Below, one piece after another: positions 1 to 15,700 of a stretch of DNA of 64,000 nucleotides. A model generated the notes under the pieces. It saw only the letters and a program-made list of their open reading frames with translations, had not been told where the DNA came from and did not search any database. A program made the position numbers and the translations under genes. The stretch's first letter is position 1, and each line of letters begins with the position of its first letter. The stretch is from Paragordius varius (Eukaryota > Nematomorpha), in assembly GCA_964247055.1 (NCBI GenBank), contig OZ176056.1, positions 3,100,001 to 3,164,000 of the forward strand, written 5' to 3'.

Positions 1-762
1 ACAATTGGTATTGATACGTTGCTTTTAAATGTTTTTTGATATATATGGCACTCGAGTTGGGCGAGTTCGGGATAATCATAATCAAAATATTTACTTTTTA
101 ATGCAATTATAATTGATCCATAAACTATTGTTTTTTAGTTTTCTTGACAGTTTTTTATTTTTCCAACAACGGCAGTTTGGGTACCGCTACTGCGCATGTT
201 TCAAAAAAGTCTTTCTTTCATCATCCGCAAATATATATATTTATATTTATATATGTTAAAATTTATTTTTCAATAATTGAAAAAGGTAATAAATGTAATA
301 CAACGTCAATCCATATAAACTATTTGTTTTTTTAGAAATTCGATTAATTTTATTGCTTTACACATAAAAACCTTCAATAGTTTATTAACTCAATGTAGAA
401 TGTCTAATGCCAGCCTTTTTTTTTGTAAAACATCCTAACAAATCATACAAATTTGTTATTATGAACATTGAAAAATAATAATAAAACAGGCAGCTAAAAA
501 TATTTGGTATAACTCACTGAACAAATAAACACTTATTTAACGAAAAACTGAAGTATTCTCAGTATCAGGGGTTACCTAAGGCGTAATTAAAATCTAATCA
601 ATAAATAAAATAAATTACGTTAATATTAATTTTTAGAAAGATCACAAAATTGTACTATAATATCAATTATTTTATTTATTTATTTTTTTGTTAAATAGCC
701 TACCTTATAAATAACTAATAAAAAGTAATTGATTTCTATTTTGTTATTTTTTGTAAACCATT
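1..762. other. intergenic sequence upstream of the first gene
   Basis: AT-rich sequence with no ORF I can support. The only functional signal I see is a TATA box near its right end. Short open stretches (for example around 144-335) have no splice or start context and read as noise. Confidence 0.5.
706..713 (+). promoter_or_regulatory. TATA box of the Ig/FN3 secreted-protein gene
   Basis: TATAAATA lies 50 bp upstream of the ATG at 763. A similar box sits 44 bp upstream of the protease ATG at 34031. The predicted transcription start is near 735, giving a very short 5' UTR. Confidence 0.5.
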
Positions 763-3700
763 ATGAATTATATTTGGATATTATTGAGCTGCACTTTGCT
801 ATATGATCAGTCATCTCCAGGTTTTATATTAATATTTCTATGTATTAATTTTGTCAAATTATCCATTTATTTGAATTTTAACCCGAATATATCATGTACA
901 TATGTGAGATTTAAAATTTCTTTATAGATTGTAAATTTATATAGGATCGTTAATACTATTCCCGCCTCTCTTTCTATTTCGCGGTTTCTTGAATAAATTT
1001 TACAATATCTTTGAAATTCGATACCACTGTCCATGCTTTTTCCTAATATTCTAAAAGACAAGTTTAACATTTAATTGATATTAACTAAGGGACACTCAGA
1101 ATTTAATTTTCATTAACATTTTTATATACCTTATAATAATATTTAATTTATAAAACGCAATAATTATGCCATGTCATTGATTAAAATTTGTTTTTGAACC
1201 AAAAATGGTATATATTTAAGGTTTCATTATATTTTTAAACGCGGTATAATTGCATTGCTAATTGGTTAGACCCAACCTTATATGTTATAAAAACAGTACT
1301 TTTGGCATTTTGTATATCCGTCGAAATTTATTAAAGACTCTATTTTTTACAATTCCATCTTTTCTTAAACTAATTTAGTTAAATATAACTGTGCCCAAAA
1401 ACCTCATTGTGTTCATTTTTAATCATTAAACTGTTTAAGAGGTGTTTCTTAACCTTTTTTGTTCACGCCACATCGAATTGAAAATAAAAATTTTGCGCGC
1501 CCCCCCCCCCCCCCCCCCCCCTTTCCCATAACAAAAAACAAAGAAAAACAAATATAAAATTTAATAAATTATTTTATAAATCATAATCAATGATAACGCT
1601 TGTTTCTGCACGGACAAATCTTGTAATTTGTAGATGAGATTATTGACTTTAATGATTTGTTTCTATATCTCCAAGGTATCCAATAAAAGTCGGGAATGCG
1701 CAAGATATAAAAATATGTATGAATCTAATGGATAAATGTTTATAATATTTAGTAAAATAATTACAAGTAAAAGAAAAAATAATTAGATAAAAAATGTGGG
1801 AATTTCCCAATCTTACTATGGTTAGTCCTCAATATTGTAAGTATATAATTTAAATTAAATAATGTCAATAAATTAATTATCAAATAATAGTAAACCAATT
1901 TTAGCATAACTTTAAGATCGTTTTTTCAAGTTCGCGCCCCCTAGATTTTTCTACTCCCTCAGGAATTGTCGCCATCTCCATTTAGTAACTACTAAATCTA
2001 CAGTAAAAACAAATAAGTCGTATTCAAATACAAATTATTATATATAATATAACATTTTTAGAACTAGTATCCTCTGCCGATGGTGTTTCGTTTGGAATAG
2101 TTGACGGTATTTTTATATCTAATTAAATATTTACTTGAATTAATATTGTCTTTTGAGTTAGTTATTTTTAAATAATTTAATTATGAAACATACATAAATC
2201 AGATCAATAAAAAATAATCATATAATTATATATTTCCTATATTTCAATTTCATTGGGATTATGTTATTTTAATATTCTAAAAAAATATATACCTTACTAT
2301 TTTTTTGGACCTTTAATCGTTTAATATTTGATATATTGTGGATAAATAATCATATTCTTAACGCTTACATAAAACAGGGGTGTCCAACAGGCGCTCTTCA
2401 AGCTTGAGAGATATATTAAATATAGAATTTTACAAAATCTTAGTCAAATTGATCTTCTTAAACAAATCTACTGAACAGATTTTCCCATTTTTTTCAATGA
2501 ACTAGCAAAAAGGGTTAAAATAGATAGTAGTTTGGACAGTGTTATGTTTAACACCTAATAAAATATTTGTTTATTCCCATATATTTTGCGAATTGGCCGT
2601 CGGATTTTTTGAGTCAAAAGTGCGGCCCGCGCGGCCATTTGTTTTGGGCACCTCTGGTTTAATATATTATCAATTATAATAGGTTAAAATAGAATATTGA
2701 AACTAACATGACAAATTAAATTTCGGGCAAAAAGTGTACGTGATGAATACACAAAAATAATTTTAAACAGTTAGTTGTATTTATCAAAAACATCATAAAG
2801 TTTTTTTTTATAATAAATGGCTGTAAAAAATTGAATATAAAACGATATTAATAATAATTAATAAGCGCAAAAACATGGGATATTTTAAAAGTATAAGGCT
2901 TTAGTTTTGGTTAAAAAACCTATTTTAACAACATTTTCAAAATTTTATGACATGTTAAATACATGTATTTTTTAACCCTAACCAGGAGATACATAACAGA
3001 AAAGACCATTTAAAGAATACCCTCCTTCTTTATTATGAATAGGTTTAATCCATGGTCTTAATTATAAGGATCTAGTAAACAGTATTGAAATTTTAACAAC
3101 CCCACAAAAATTTTTACCAAAATCTTGTTTTGTAAAAAATCTGATTTCAAGACGATTTACTATATGAATGCCGATACTTATTGTACATGCTTTAATCATA
3201 TGTATTCAATTATGCAAAAATTTAGCCATTTTTATTCATAAATTTTTATAACCGAAATTCCTAACAAAATGTCTGCTAAATCAACTATATTTCCCATATA
3301 GATGAAGATAGCATTGGATCATCTCATACGGAGATATCAGGTTATGCTTATTAATTTTGATACTTTAATGATAAAATTGATAATACATTAAACAAGGTCT
3401 ATTTTCGAAAGCGAAATTTGAGTTGATAAAATGCACACACATAGCTAGTGACATGTGTCATTATTTGATATGTATTTGTCATATGAAAGTTTGCATTTAA
3501 TGTAAGAATAATTTAATTTGGTTTCCATTAATTATTTAATTGATTGGTTGGTATGTTCAGTTATTCACTTCTATCATACCTATTAGTGAATGAAGGGAAG
3601 GCGCTTTGTGCAATCAGAATATACTTCTAAAATCTATTGTTGGCTCACTGTTTCTGGATGATCGGTTTAAATAAATAGCACAATTTGTTAATGTTTTGTG

Positions 3701-6700
3701 TTGTTAAAGATAAATATGTTTTGTATGCCTTTTGTAAAAATTTCCATCTTACAAAAGAAATACTTTTGTGGTAAGAATAATGTGACCAGATATTTTTAAC
3801 TTTGATGCAGTACAAAATTGAAACATACTTTGTCTGTTTTTACACCATCGGTGTGGTATATTACACAGTTTCCATAAAAAATATCCAGATAAAAAAATAT
3901 TCATATTCTGATAGGAAAATATCAGGATTATCATGGTGCTTTTGGTTTAAATTTTTAAATGCGGGGTCTGAAAATGCCATATTTTTTGGCTCTTTTAAAA
4001 TAAAATTCCAACATTTTGTAATAATTTTAAATATCGACTAAATATATTCTTAAAAAAATGCTTACTTTGAAATTTAATTTTTAGCAAAATTTTGTTAAAG
4101 CGTACTTCATACTATTTTGAGCATGATGAAAACGATATAAACGGTTGTTTTATACCATTTATATATATAATTTGATAATGCTAAACAATTTTTTTACTCG
4201 GAATTTTGATTAAAATATTCGTTCGTAATAAAAATTGTGTTTTTTCAATAATTCAGCAAAATTTGCAAACAAACCCAAATTAAAATTTTAAATGTTTAAC
4301 ATCATCAAATTATTTGGAAAAAGGGTTTTGTAATAGCTTAAAGCGTTTTACTGTTTCCATCAATTAAAAATAATTTGAATACGCTTCAACAAAATATTTC
4401 AAATTTGTTTATGCAAAAAAGTAAGATAACTAATAAAAATTAAAATTCACGAAAAAATTAAGAAATATCATACCTCCCACCTAATGAGTCTAGAAAACGT
4501 AAAACTCTTTATTTTATACGAAAATAAGGTTATTTAGAAATCATGTGCCATAAATATGGTACGGGAATAACAATTTTCTATATAACTTTTCATTTTATTT
4601 ATAACAAAAAATGAACATTCTAAACCTGATCAAACATTCAAATATCATAAATTAATTTTTTAATTTTAAATTTTGAGGCACCTCTTTTTACGGAAGCCCT
4701 GATTGAAAGAGCAATTAGACTGAATCTTACTGTGTGGACTCCAAATTATATAGTTTCGTCAGTGAGTGAAAGGCTGCAATAAATTTTATGCATAATCGAG
4801 CAAAAATATAAACCATTAAAATATAGGCCAATCTTAGTTTTATACCGCGAATGAGCCATTTCTTTACAAATTATGGGGTTAGTTTTACAGTGGGTACTAT
4901 ATTAACACTTCGATTCAAATTGGGGTATCTAAATACCCCAGACTACTGAAGGAAACGGTCCCAATTTAAATTTATGCTTCTATCCTGATAATAATTTTAT
5001 GAATATGCCAAAATATCTTGATAAAATTTTGTTTTGAAAAAAAAGTTCCATCTCAAACTACTTCGACGCCATTTTTATTTTACAAAATATTTTGCAAAAT
5101 ATCGTCTTCATTTATTTTTTAGGGTAAAACTAAAGCTAATTTTTTATGTAAATTACATCTAACATCGATAGAAATAAAAACGGTTTATTTTGTTTTATTT
5201 TATAATTTTACCATTGCACACATGTCAGGTGGACTAAATTTTTACCTTTCGGTTTTAGCTTAAAATAACTAATATCAAGTATGTTTGAATAAAGTTTTTT
5301 ATATACTTCGGTTTATTAATATCATATAAGTGCAAAATATTGCCATGGTTTCGATTCCGTCCATATTTTTTAAAGAATTTCATTTTAAACAGGCCTGGGG
5401 TATTTAACTACCCCAATTTGAATCGAAGGACTATAAATGAATGTGTTGTATCCAAGTGTTAAATTCTAAAATAATTTTTTCAATAAAAAATATACATAAA
5501 AAATTATTTTTTTTAAAAAAAGTATTACAAAAGTGGGCGCAGTACAGTCGCGGTTTTTTCTGAAAATCTAGTACTGTACTGCGAAAAACAGCCTATCTGG
5601 TCACACTAGGTAAGAATCAAAAAATAACACTAGACAACAAATTTTTTGTCACTCGGGTTTTTTGCATTTTCTGATATTTACCATCTTTAACAGTACTGAA
5701 ATAAAAATTAAAATTTCATTTAAGAATTTTGTTTAATTTGATTTTTTAGTTATGCGTCCTCTTTATCAAAATTACTAAAAAATGTTTTTCTTTGAAAATA
5801 TACAAGAAATGCCCTTTTGTATTATATCATTCGAAACTAAAATTTTTACATTGATAGTTAATATTGGAAGCGTTTTTGTTAATTAAAAACGAATGGATGA
5901 AAATAGCTGAAACTTCGTCTAGATGGCAATAATGAAATAAGATAACACAAGATAGTTTTTTTGAAAAACATTTATTTTTTACTTTTATGCCATTTAACAG
6001 CCATTTTTATGTTTTTTATTTTTTTCAAAAATTACCATCTCATCAAAATTAAGTATTTAGTTGGCTTATAAATTCAAAATTTCAAAGACTAAAAACAAGG
6101 TTTAAGGTATTTTTGATAATTTTGACGATTATGTAATAAATATACAGTGATATATGCATATTAATATTTACTAGTTAAAATATTTGTAAAGATAATTTGT
6201 ATTAATCAACCTTATTAAAAGCTTTTTCAAAAAAATTTTTTATTTTTATACTGTAACCCTAATAATTACATTAAAATAATTTATAGGACTAATTTAGTTA
6301 GTTTGCAAAAATTTTTGACTTATTTAAGGGTTGAAAAATTTATCATATAAACCCAAATAACTTTTACATCAGATTGATTTGAATAACAAACTACTATTCG
6401 AAAGATGGAGATTTTTGAGCTCTTCGAATGATATTATGGCTCTATATATATATATATACGTCTTGACGAAAATTTCGAGTTTAATGTTAAATCGGAGTCA
6501 AATATTATCGATGCTAAAAAAATAAAATTCTTAGGTATTGGACCAATTTTCTTTTAAGATATACTATTTATGTACTTTAATGAAATAAATTTAAATCTAC
6601 AAGAATGCCAGTTAAAAAAGTCAAAATTTGATCTCTAGTGTTATCATCAAATATATGGATTTATAGATTTATTAGGAATATAGGGTGATGATACCATTGA

Positions 6701-9700
6701 TACCTTACAGACCCGACTCACCCCATATAAAGTCCAAATATCGAATTAAAACCTTATTACAAAAAAGGCCGATAAAGAATAAAATAGTCTCTTTTTCAAA
6801 CACTAAACCAATTTTTAATTATTCGTTTGCTTTATGTCATTAAATCATATATTCAGTGTAAGTAAACCTGTTACATCCTGAAAATACCTATGCAGGTTTC
6901 ATGTAAATTAGCATTAACTTAAATTAACCTTTCATTTTGATTTCTGATTAGCTATGATTATTTAAAAAAACTTAATTTTCTTCTCTCTGTTTAACTGTAG
7001 ATAATATCTTTGAAGAGAAGTCAAAAAATCAAATATTTAATATCGGGGATGACTTAACAATTTGGGTCCAACTTTAAAGTCATCAGTAAAAAATTCGTTA
7101 GTTTTAATTACTTTTGAAATAAATATTTAAAAAATTATTTTTAGAACCAGTACCTCTGACGTATAGCGGTAATCAAATTACCATTGATTTCTCTCGAGTC
7201 ATACAAAAAAATCAATTGTACAATGTTACTATTTATCAGGACGATGAAACACTAAACACCATAAAAAATTCTTCGGAACTAAGCCCTTACATACATAATT
7301 TACCAAAAAAAATTGATGAATCGTATTTCGTATGCATATTTGTTTCAAAAGAAAGATACTGTTCTGATGTTTGGATGTCAGGTTAAATTGCAAAAAATTG
7401 ATATTTCTTACCTTCAAATGTTTCATAATTTTTATGTATATTCCTGGCAAATCATCTATTCAGGATCCGTATAATATGTATATAAAGGCAAAATTTAAAT
7501 TAATTGAATGGTCGTGATTCAAAAGATAAATCGTTCAAAGGTCCTTTTTAAATTACAATGCGCTCAGCTGACCGTTATAGTTTTCTGAAAACTTAAAATA
7601 TTGATCAAACCCTTAATATTATCATATAAGTGCCCATTGATAAGCCGCTTAAAAACCCATTTTTGAATTTCTTTAATTGAATGGAAAAATATAGTATCTC
7701 ACATTATATAATTAATAATTTGATTAAAAAAATAGTTCTAAATTTCACAAATGACAAGGGTTTATTATGTGAACTTCTAGATATATTTGTACATATTAAT
7801 TAACTCTTCTCTAATTTATTTATACAGGTTATCTTGTTGGCGGATCAGGACATTTACCAGCTAATCCAGGTATGACTAATTTCAATTTCATTTGTTGAAT
7901 TAATCAAATGTTGAATTACTAAATGAAGAAAAAAACATTATTCATAAAAAATTCAAAAATATGAAATTTTGAACTCTCCAAAAATTTTAAACCTTCATAA
8001 TGATATAACTATTTTTCCCTAATTAATGTAAAACATTATTTGAAATAAATAACAATTGAACTCATTTAAACCGGGGTGCCAACACGTGGTATTATTAACA
8101 AATCTTAGTATAATTGATAATTTTTTTTTAATTTTCAACGAACTATGAAAAATTGGATAAATTAATTTGTAGTTAAATTTTGTTCCTAAATTTTTTATTG
8201 TTAGATATCTATTATAATGCATATTGAAAATTCGACTCACAAAGCCATCTGTGTTAGTCTTTGTTTAAACCAATATTTATTTATTGTAAATTTAGAGGTA
8301 TATGACTATAATTTTCGATATGAATACCTTTGTAATTTGGATATCCAACTGCTTTGGTTATCAAACAACACAAAAGTTAAAATATATGAAGGAGTCAAAT
8401 GTGAAAATTTTTTGGGGGAGACATCCAATCACTCTTACATCATAAAATATGAATATTTTATTGCCAAGAAAAATCGAACATTTTGTCTACAAACGTTAAA
8501 TCAAAGTGATACGAAGTCTTTCGAGAGGATATCAATAGCGAAACCAAGTAAAATTTATTATCATTATTAATTAAGCTAGATGCTAAATAGAGACAGGTTG
8601 GTTAGTTTAAAATTTTAATAAATAGATGCCTTTAAACTTAAGGTGCGGGCTGGCTAAAAAACTGTCTTAAAATAAAATTTTCTTAAAATATACAGATAAA
8701 ATAAATACAAAAAGCAAATATATTTTATCATGACTCCATTACCTTTTAATAGTTTGATATTGAGCAGAGGTGTTTTAATATATCCACTGATTCTATCGAG
8801 AAATTGATGGAACACTAAAGCTTACCCCACTTCAATTCCTGCTAAACTCTAAATAAATAAAATAATAAATAAACATTTACCAATTGAATATTTTCGAATA
8901 CGGTAATTAGTAACTCCAATAATAAGGGCATTGCTTTATAAAAAATCAGATTGCGGTTTTGAGAAATATGAATCCTTCGCTAAATAATTACCAAAAAATG
9001 TATAATAGTGGCAAGTATTCCAAAGATTATCAGATTGTTAAGGAAATAATTGATTAAATAAATGTAATGAATATAAAAAATTTTTAAAAACTTTACATCA
9101 CCACTCAAAACCAAAATTTTGGCAAAAAAAATATTTCTAAATTTAACAGAGGGCCACAAGTGGGGTCCGTAATCACTTGTTGGACACCCCTGTCCCAGAG
9201 CTATTTGATATTCGTCCAATATTAATCCGAATTTAAAATTGCTTTCTTTAGTCTGTTGAGCTATACAAAATTTGAATGAATGTAAAATTGTAAAAAAATT
9301 CTTAAATTTTTTGCCACTATTTTTCTATATAATTTTTACATCGCTAATAGAATATTGTATATTATGGTTAGAAGCTTTCAATACATTTTACCAGTAAAAA
9401 CTTGATAAATCTTGATTATAATATCAGATGTTTGTTTCGATCGTGGGAGCTGTCCCAATTTTATACTCTGAAAGTCACTAAACTGTAAAAATATAAGCTT
9501 ATTATCTTATACATGGGAACAATGTTTAAAAACTTTAACTAAAATGACTTTCAAAATTGTAGTTTAAACAATGATCTTTGAGATGAATACCCCAGGTACT
9601 AGGAGAAAAAAGTGAATAATGAAGTGTTAAGACTGCCTTATTTTTTAATCTTTTCTCTTGAAAAATGGACCTGTATATATCATTTGCACTTCAAGAGTGT

Positions 9701-12700
9701 CCTTGAACAATTCAAGTTGGTCCTTGAACAATTCAAGTTGGTCCTTTAACTTTTTTGTTTTGTTTTTAACTTTTATCAATCAAATCAAGAATAATTCGTC
9801 TATTTTATTGTTTTTAACCCATTTTCTATCATTTAACATAAATTTTAAATCGATATCAACTTTTAATCTTTGAAAAACCGTATATCTTTATTAATTTCTT
9901 ATAATAAATTTAGATAATTATAAGATTTTAACACGAAATGAAAAAATATATAAGTTTTCTGGGTTATTAATTAAATATTTTCATTAAAAACATTTAAAAG
10001 TCAATATTTTGTTCAATTGAAAAAAAAATAGTTTTAAACAAAAAAGTGGTTTTTCAATAAAAAAATTTATTTTTAAATGAATAAATATATAATAAATAAA
10101 GAAAATTAGGTTAATAAATAATAATAAAAAAAATAAATGCAAAAATTATGGTTAAATCAAAATTTATAAATTTTAAGGACCAACTGGAACTGTTCAAGGA
10201 CCAACTTGAATTGTTCAATGACCAACTTGAATTGTTCAAGAACCAACTTGAATTGTTCAAGGACCAACTTGAATTGTTTAAGGACACTCTTGAAGTGCAA
10301 ATGGTATATTTCAATGTTTATATCAATAATATTTATTGAGCATGTGACGGTTCAGGTTAGTGCTACTATAATCCCGAAAGTACAATTATTTTAGGCATTC
10401 TACCTAAAATTAAAACCATTCAAACGTTTCAAAGAGTTAATTTTTTACCACTTTTAATAAATATTAGGGTTATAAGGTACCGTTTTTTGTAATCACAAAA
10501 AGGAAATTTATGTTTATGCTATTCAAAATATTATACATCGGCTTTTACACATTTCGCTCATTTCTCAGCTAATATATGAATACTGGTTGTCGTTCGCGAA
10601 AATCCATTTGTCAAGACATTTTACCGTCTCCAAAAATATTGAAGTGCTATTCTATGAGGGTATCACCCATTGATGATAAAAGAAATAATAATAAGACAAC
10701 AAATTAGGAGGGTACAGGGAATTGAAATAGGTGGTTCGAGGAATGTATAGACTCCGGATCAAAATTTTATATAGATAATACCGCTAGGGTCTAACCAGAA
10801 ACAGATCATTTCTCTGAAGTGATTTAACCTTGTTATTGGGAGTCAGCTTAGTTGGTGGAAGCCACAATATTTTTTTGTTTTTGAATAATAGTTACTTCTC
10901 ATACATCCATTCAAAAATTATTTTTCGTGACGTTCTATCATTTGACTTTTGCAATTCTTTGATTAAGTTGCGTGAAAGCCATATACCGAGTTTATGCTTT
11001 GCTACATGTATTCTGCCAATTGTTATGTTGGGATATCATCCAACCTTGTTTAGCATTTTCACATTTATCTGGCCAGGCCAATACCCACCCTATTAATAAA
11101 GCATGTTCATATGTTTTGCCAGAAATCTATAGATTTCAATAGCCTTTTCTGATGGCAATAGGTGCCACAAATCTTTTTCAGGCGAAATTCGACATAATTA
11201 TTAATATGTGATAAAAATAAGGAGCTAGTTTTTGGCAAACCAAAATTGGTGTGTTGCTTAATGTAAGATCAATGTATTGGGGTCTGCATCATATTAATCG
11301 TCTGCGTACTTTTTGCCAAAGTTTGATCTTGAGCGAAAACAATATAGTTAATTGGCTCTTACGCAGTTTGATGAAGCAAGTTTTTAGCATTTTTAGGTAA
11401 AAAATTGGCAAAAATCATGTGCGGCCTGGCCCCATGCATATTTTAATATAATTTATTCAGTTCGCCAATCCCAAAATTGCTTTCAAAATATCATTATTAA
11501 TATTGATGTCTAGACCAGTGAAACTGACCAAAATGTTTAAAAGGCCAGAAATATTATATTTGTCTCAAGGGTCGCATATAATACCGATAAAAATTTTATA
11601 ACTGCATTTGTATATATTTATACTTCAAATAGGTAAATTAATAACTCTGGCCATAAAAAGCACTTCTAGGGCCGCATGCGTCCCGTGGATATCCATTTTG
11701 ATTACCTTTTGGGGTAGTTTTATATTCCAGAGCCATTTGATAAAATATCTTGAAAATTTTAAGGTATAAAGCCTAATATGTTTTCTTTAGCCTTTTAGGA
11801 ATATATTATACAAAAATATTGTTTAAACAATGTAAAATTGTAAAAAAATTCTCATCTCAAACTTTTTTGTCGCCATTTTTATATATTTTTTTAAATTGCT
11901 AGTGCAACAGGGAAATATGTATATTATGGTTTTAAAATGTAAACAATTAACTTATAACAGTTTTCAGGCTACATTTTACCAGCAAAAACTTCAAATTTCG
12001 ATTCAAATATCAGCTGTTGGTTCTAATCGTGTTTTGGAGCTGTCCTAATTTGACTCAAGAAGTCACAAAAATACAATGTTACATTTAAATTTTATATTAA
12101 CTTTCAAGTTTATTTACAAAACGGAGCTCTGGGAAATATAAATACCCCAAAAGGTAAACTAAGACAAAAAAGTGAAAAGGTACTTAAAGTTAATAAAGCC
12201 TTTTTAATGTTTGATAAAGAATTATGGCTAGAATCATAGATAAAAAGTCTTTGATTTTTTTAATTGTTCTAAAGAAATATTTCCGATTGTAGTGACTAAC
12301 CAAATTAAAATAATTAACAAGTATATGGTGTCGTAATTTAATTACAGAGTGGCTTATATCCATTAAAATATGTATAAGTGCCCATTTAAAAAGTTTTAAT
12401 ACAATGCCGATATTTTTGAGGTGAAATGAGGCTTGCTAACCAGATCTAAATATTTCAAGGGTAAATTCGATCTTATAGTGTATATTTTTGAGTGTTGTAA
12501 CCGTTAAAGATTACCGTTATATAAATATGAGAATAAGGCAAGCATTACTTAAGATTAAGATACATATTTTTTTTATTCTCATGTATATAAGTTTTTATTT
12601 TCATAGAAGTTAGACTATATTTATAAAAATGGAAAATGCTGGCTTTGTGATTTGTTGGAAAACCGTTAGACTCATTCAAATCCAAATGTCGAAAAAATAT

Positions 12701-15700
12701 AATTGTTAATGAATGGCCGACAATAGCTTTGCCCTTTTTTGAATTAGGCCTTCAGTTCGGGCCCACCCGTGTACAAAACGGGCTTTTTCAAAAACTGAAA
12801 TCCACAAAAATCGTGTCTTTAAGACAATTTTTCGAAAAACGTGTTGGACCATTCAATTTAATATATAATATTTTTACTTATTTTCGATTGCGCCGAACAT
12901 AGTCGGCTTTTTAATTTAGGCCCTCTTTTTACCCGCCATCCCCGTAAAATGCTATTTTTTCAAAAAAACCGTCCACAAAAAGTTTTTAATCTATTTTTCG
13001 CCAAAGGTAGGAGACTGTAAAATTTTAATGAGGATTCTAGGTTTTCCCTGTTGTAAGGCAAAATTTAGTCGTGCATTTTTTTATTGGCTGCTGGGTAAGG
13101 AGATAACCACTAAAAACTGCTCCGTCATCTCGAAATAGCGTGCCTTTAAGGCTAAATTTTAGAACTATCAGGCCATATGAGTTCAACGGGTGACTAAAAT
13201 ATTACCCTTAACAATGCAAAAATTTAGGTAGCGCGGTTTTTTAAAATTATCAGTTAATTAATCCCTTAATGCCTTGAAAAATGCGCCACCATAAAATGAT
13301 TTTTTTACCAAAAACTAATGAGAGAATATGAAATCAGTCATTATTCCAGGTATTCTCCGTAAAAAGGCAAAAAATTTAATCAAGCGCCTTTTTGTATCAG
13401 CCTCTGGGTGGAGCTACCCGCCAACAACTGCCCATCATATCGATACAACGTGACTTTGGAGGCAAATTTTAAAAAAACTTATCAGGCCATAAGAGTTCAA
13501 TAAGGTGAAATTTTACCCGTAAAAAGTCAAAAATTTAAGTAGATTAGTTTTATTAAATTACCACTTAATTAGCCCTTGCCCTGCAAAATGCGCCCTTTTA
13601 GAATGACTTTTTGGTTTTGAGGCAATTTTTTAAAATCCCACGAGATCGAGCGTTTTGTTTCACCCCTGGTTAGGGGACTAGCGTAAAACTGCGTCACCAT
13701 ATCGATACAGCATGCCTTTGGAGGCAAATTTCAGAAAACCTATGAGACTGATAGGAACATCTAAAATCCATGAATACCAGATATTCCCCATATAAAGGCA
13801 ATTTTCCCGACGCTTTTTTGGAACTTGTACCCGGGGTTAGGAGCTACCTACCAAAAACTATGCCACTATATAAATTGCGTAGTTTTTAAGCTAGTTTACA
13901 GATGAAGCCATATGAGCTTATTAAAAGCTTAAAATATTACCCGTAACTAGGTAAAAATTAAGGTCAGTGTTTTTTTATTAACCGTTAATTTGGGGCCTTA
14001 ATGCCCTGAAAGAAAATAGGCCATCATATAACGATTATTTGAGATATATTTTCGAATAACCCATGAAACGATGGTATCAAAGATGATTTCAAATATTTGG
14101 CCTATAAAGGCAAAGAATTTAACTTAGCGCTTTTTCATATAGGTCTATGGGTAGGGTCTAACGGTTTAAAACTGAGTCGCCATATATAGGCGGTAATTTT
14201 CAAAAAAACCCAAGAAGCCATACGAGTTCAGCTATACATTTCTAGGGAATTCGTATAATATCATTTTTTTAAAAAGGAACCACATATGATTTACTTTTTA
14301 TATCCCTTAATGATTTCGAAAATATAAATTTTAAAATAAATCCAATAATAGTTGAATATTAACTTTAATAAGGGACAGTTTAAATATGGTCAATTCGAGT
14401 CAATATTTGAGCCTATGCCAAAACCCATAAAACAATAATAATTGAAGACATTCTTGTTATTAAATACGTTTTTTATTATTTTTTTATCTCCATTACCTCT
14501 ATTTATTGCAAATTATTAAGAATTATTGGTGACACTACGCCACAGCGAAGCGTGACAGGGCCATTATATTATAATTGTTAAATTATAGTTGGGTATTGCG
14601 AATTAAATTAAAGTTATTTTGGAACCCAAAAAAGGGTTATGTTTTACGTCAAATATGATCTAACTCTTACGTAAAATGAGTGTTGGGATCCATGTAGAAT
14701 ATTAAATGTATGATAAATTACGCAAAATACTGTTCAAAGAGTGTATGTTTGTTTTTACAAAATATTTAGGATAATGAATATATTTGTGGTATTTTGAGGT
14801 ATATAAAATTACCTTTTTTCTGTTTGGGCTTTTGAATTTGTTAAAAATAATATAAGGGACGTATTTTCGATATTTTTACTTAAATGTAGCTGGCCCCTAT
14901 TGTCTCAATCTTTTAAGATTGTACGCGATACCATTTTGTCAATTGTAGCATTAGAGTTGCAAAATATGATATACCTTTTATTTGATGATTAATTTAACAT
15001 GGAAAAATATTACTCGTAAAAGATTTAAATTTTAATTGCCTTAGTAAAATTGTGCTTATTTGTTATAGAATATTCTCATATTGCAGCCAATAAAATCTAA
15101 AAGTTTTATTGGACAATATTGTAAATGATTTTTTTATCTAACTATATATTTTTAATTAGATTAAATACTTATTCTCTAAAACCAAAAACGGTTTTACAGA
15201 ATCTCAATTTTTGTGGCTCCCCAAAGATCCAATAAAAAAATTGACACATCATATTTTATAATCTTTTTACTAAAACAGATACATTTGCTTCAATACCAAA
15301 AAAAGTTGTTGCAAATGTTGGAGAAACTATAACGCTCAGTGTGAAACTAAACATAGATGTTCAAAATTGCACAGGAATGTGGAAAATAAATGGTACGGTA
15401 ATTAAAGAAGGTTATAATCGAGAATCCTGGGATAAATACCAATATACAAAATCAAATGTTAACAAAAATGATAGTGGAACTTACACTTTTGTGGTTGGAC
15501 CTGAACCCACAAATATATATGTAAAAGTTATAGGTAAGTTTGATTTTTAAATGTAAATTTTTAAATTTTACATAACTTCTGTGTGCCGAAAATTAAAGAT
15601 ATCAACGGTTAATAATAAAGTAATGTTTCCATAAAATGTTTATGGTAAGAATGACATGTATGAACCAAAAAGAGAGTATATTTATTTATTAAAAAAACCA

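Noticed and set aside
867-1070. 67-codon minus-strand ORF in intron 1 of the Ig/FN3 gene
   Set aside because: Reads reasonably as protein, but has no family resemblance, no promoter or poly(A) context, and lies inside an intron.
8205-8295. Extension of Ig/FN3 exon 5 upstream to the acceptor at 8204
   Set aside because: That start breaks the phase with exon 4; the acceptor at 8295 (TTTATTTATTGTAAATTTAG) keeps the phase 1-1 pattern and the module length.
10148-10339. 63-codon ORF of perfect heptads (coiled coil)
   Set aside because: It is the minisatellite arm of a foldback element; the opposite strand and the second frame are open for the same reason (21-bp unit).
10830-11096. 88-codon ORF on the plus strand
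   Set aside because: Low-complexity hydrophobic reading with no motif; the region looks like decayed transposon sequence on the other strand.
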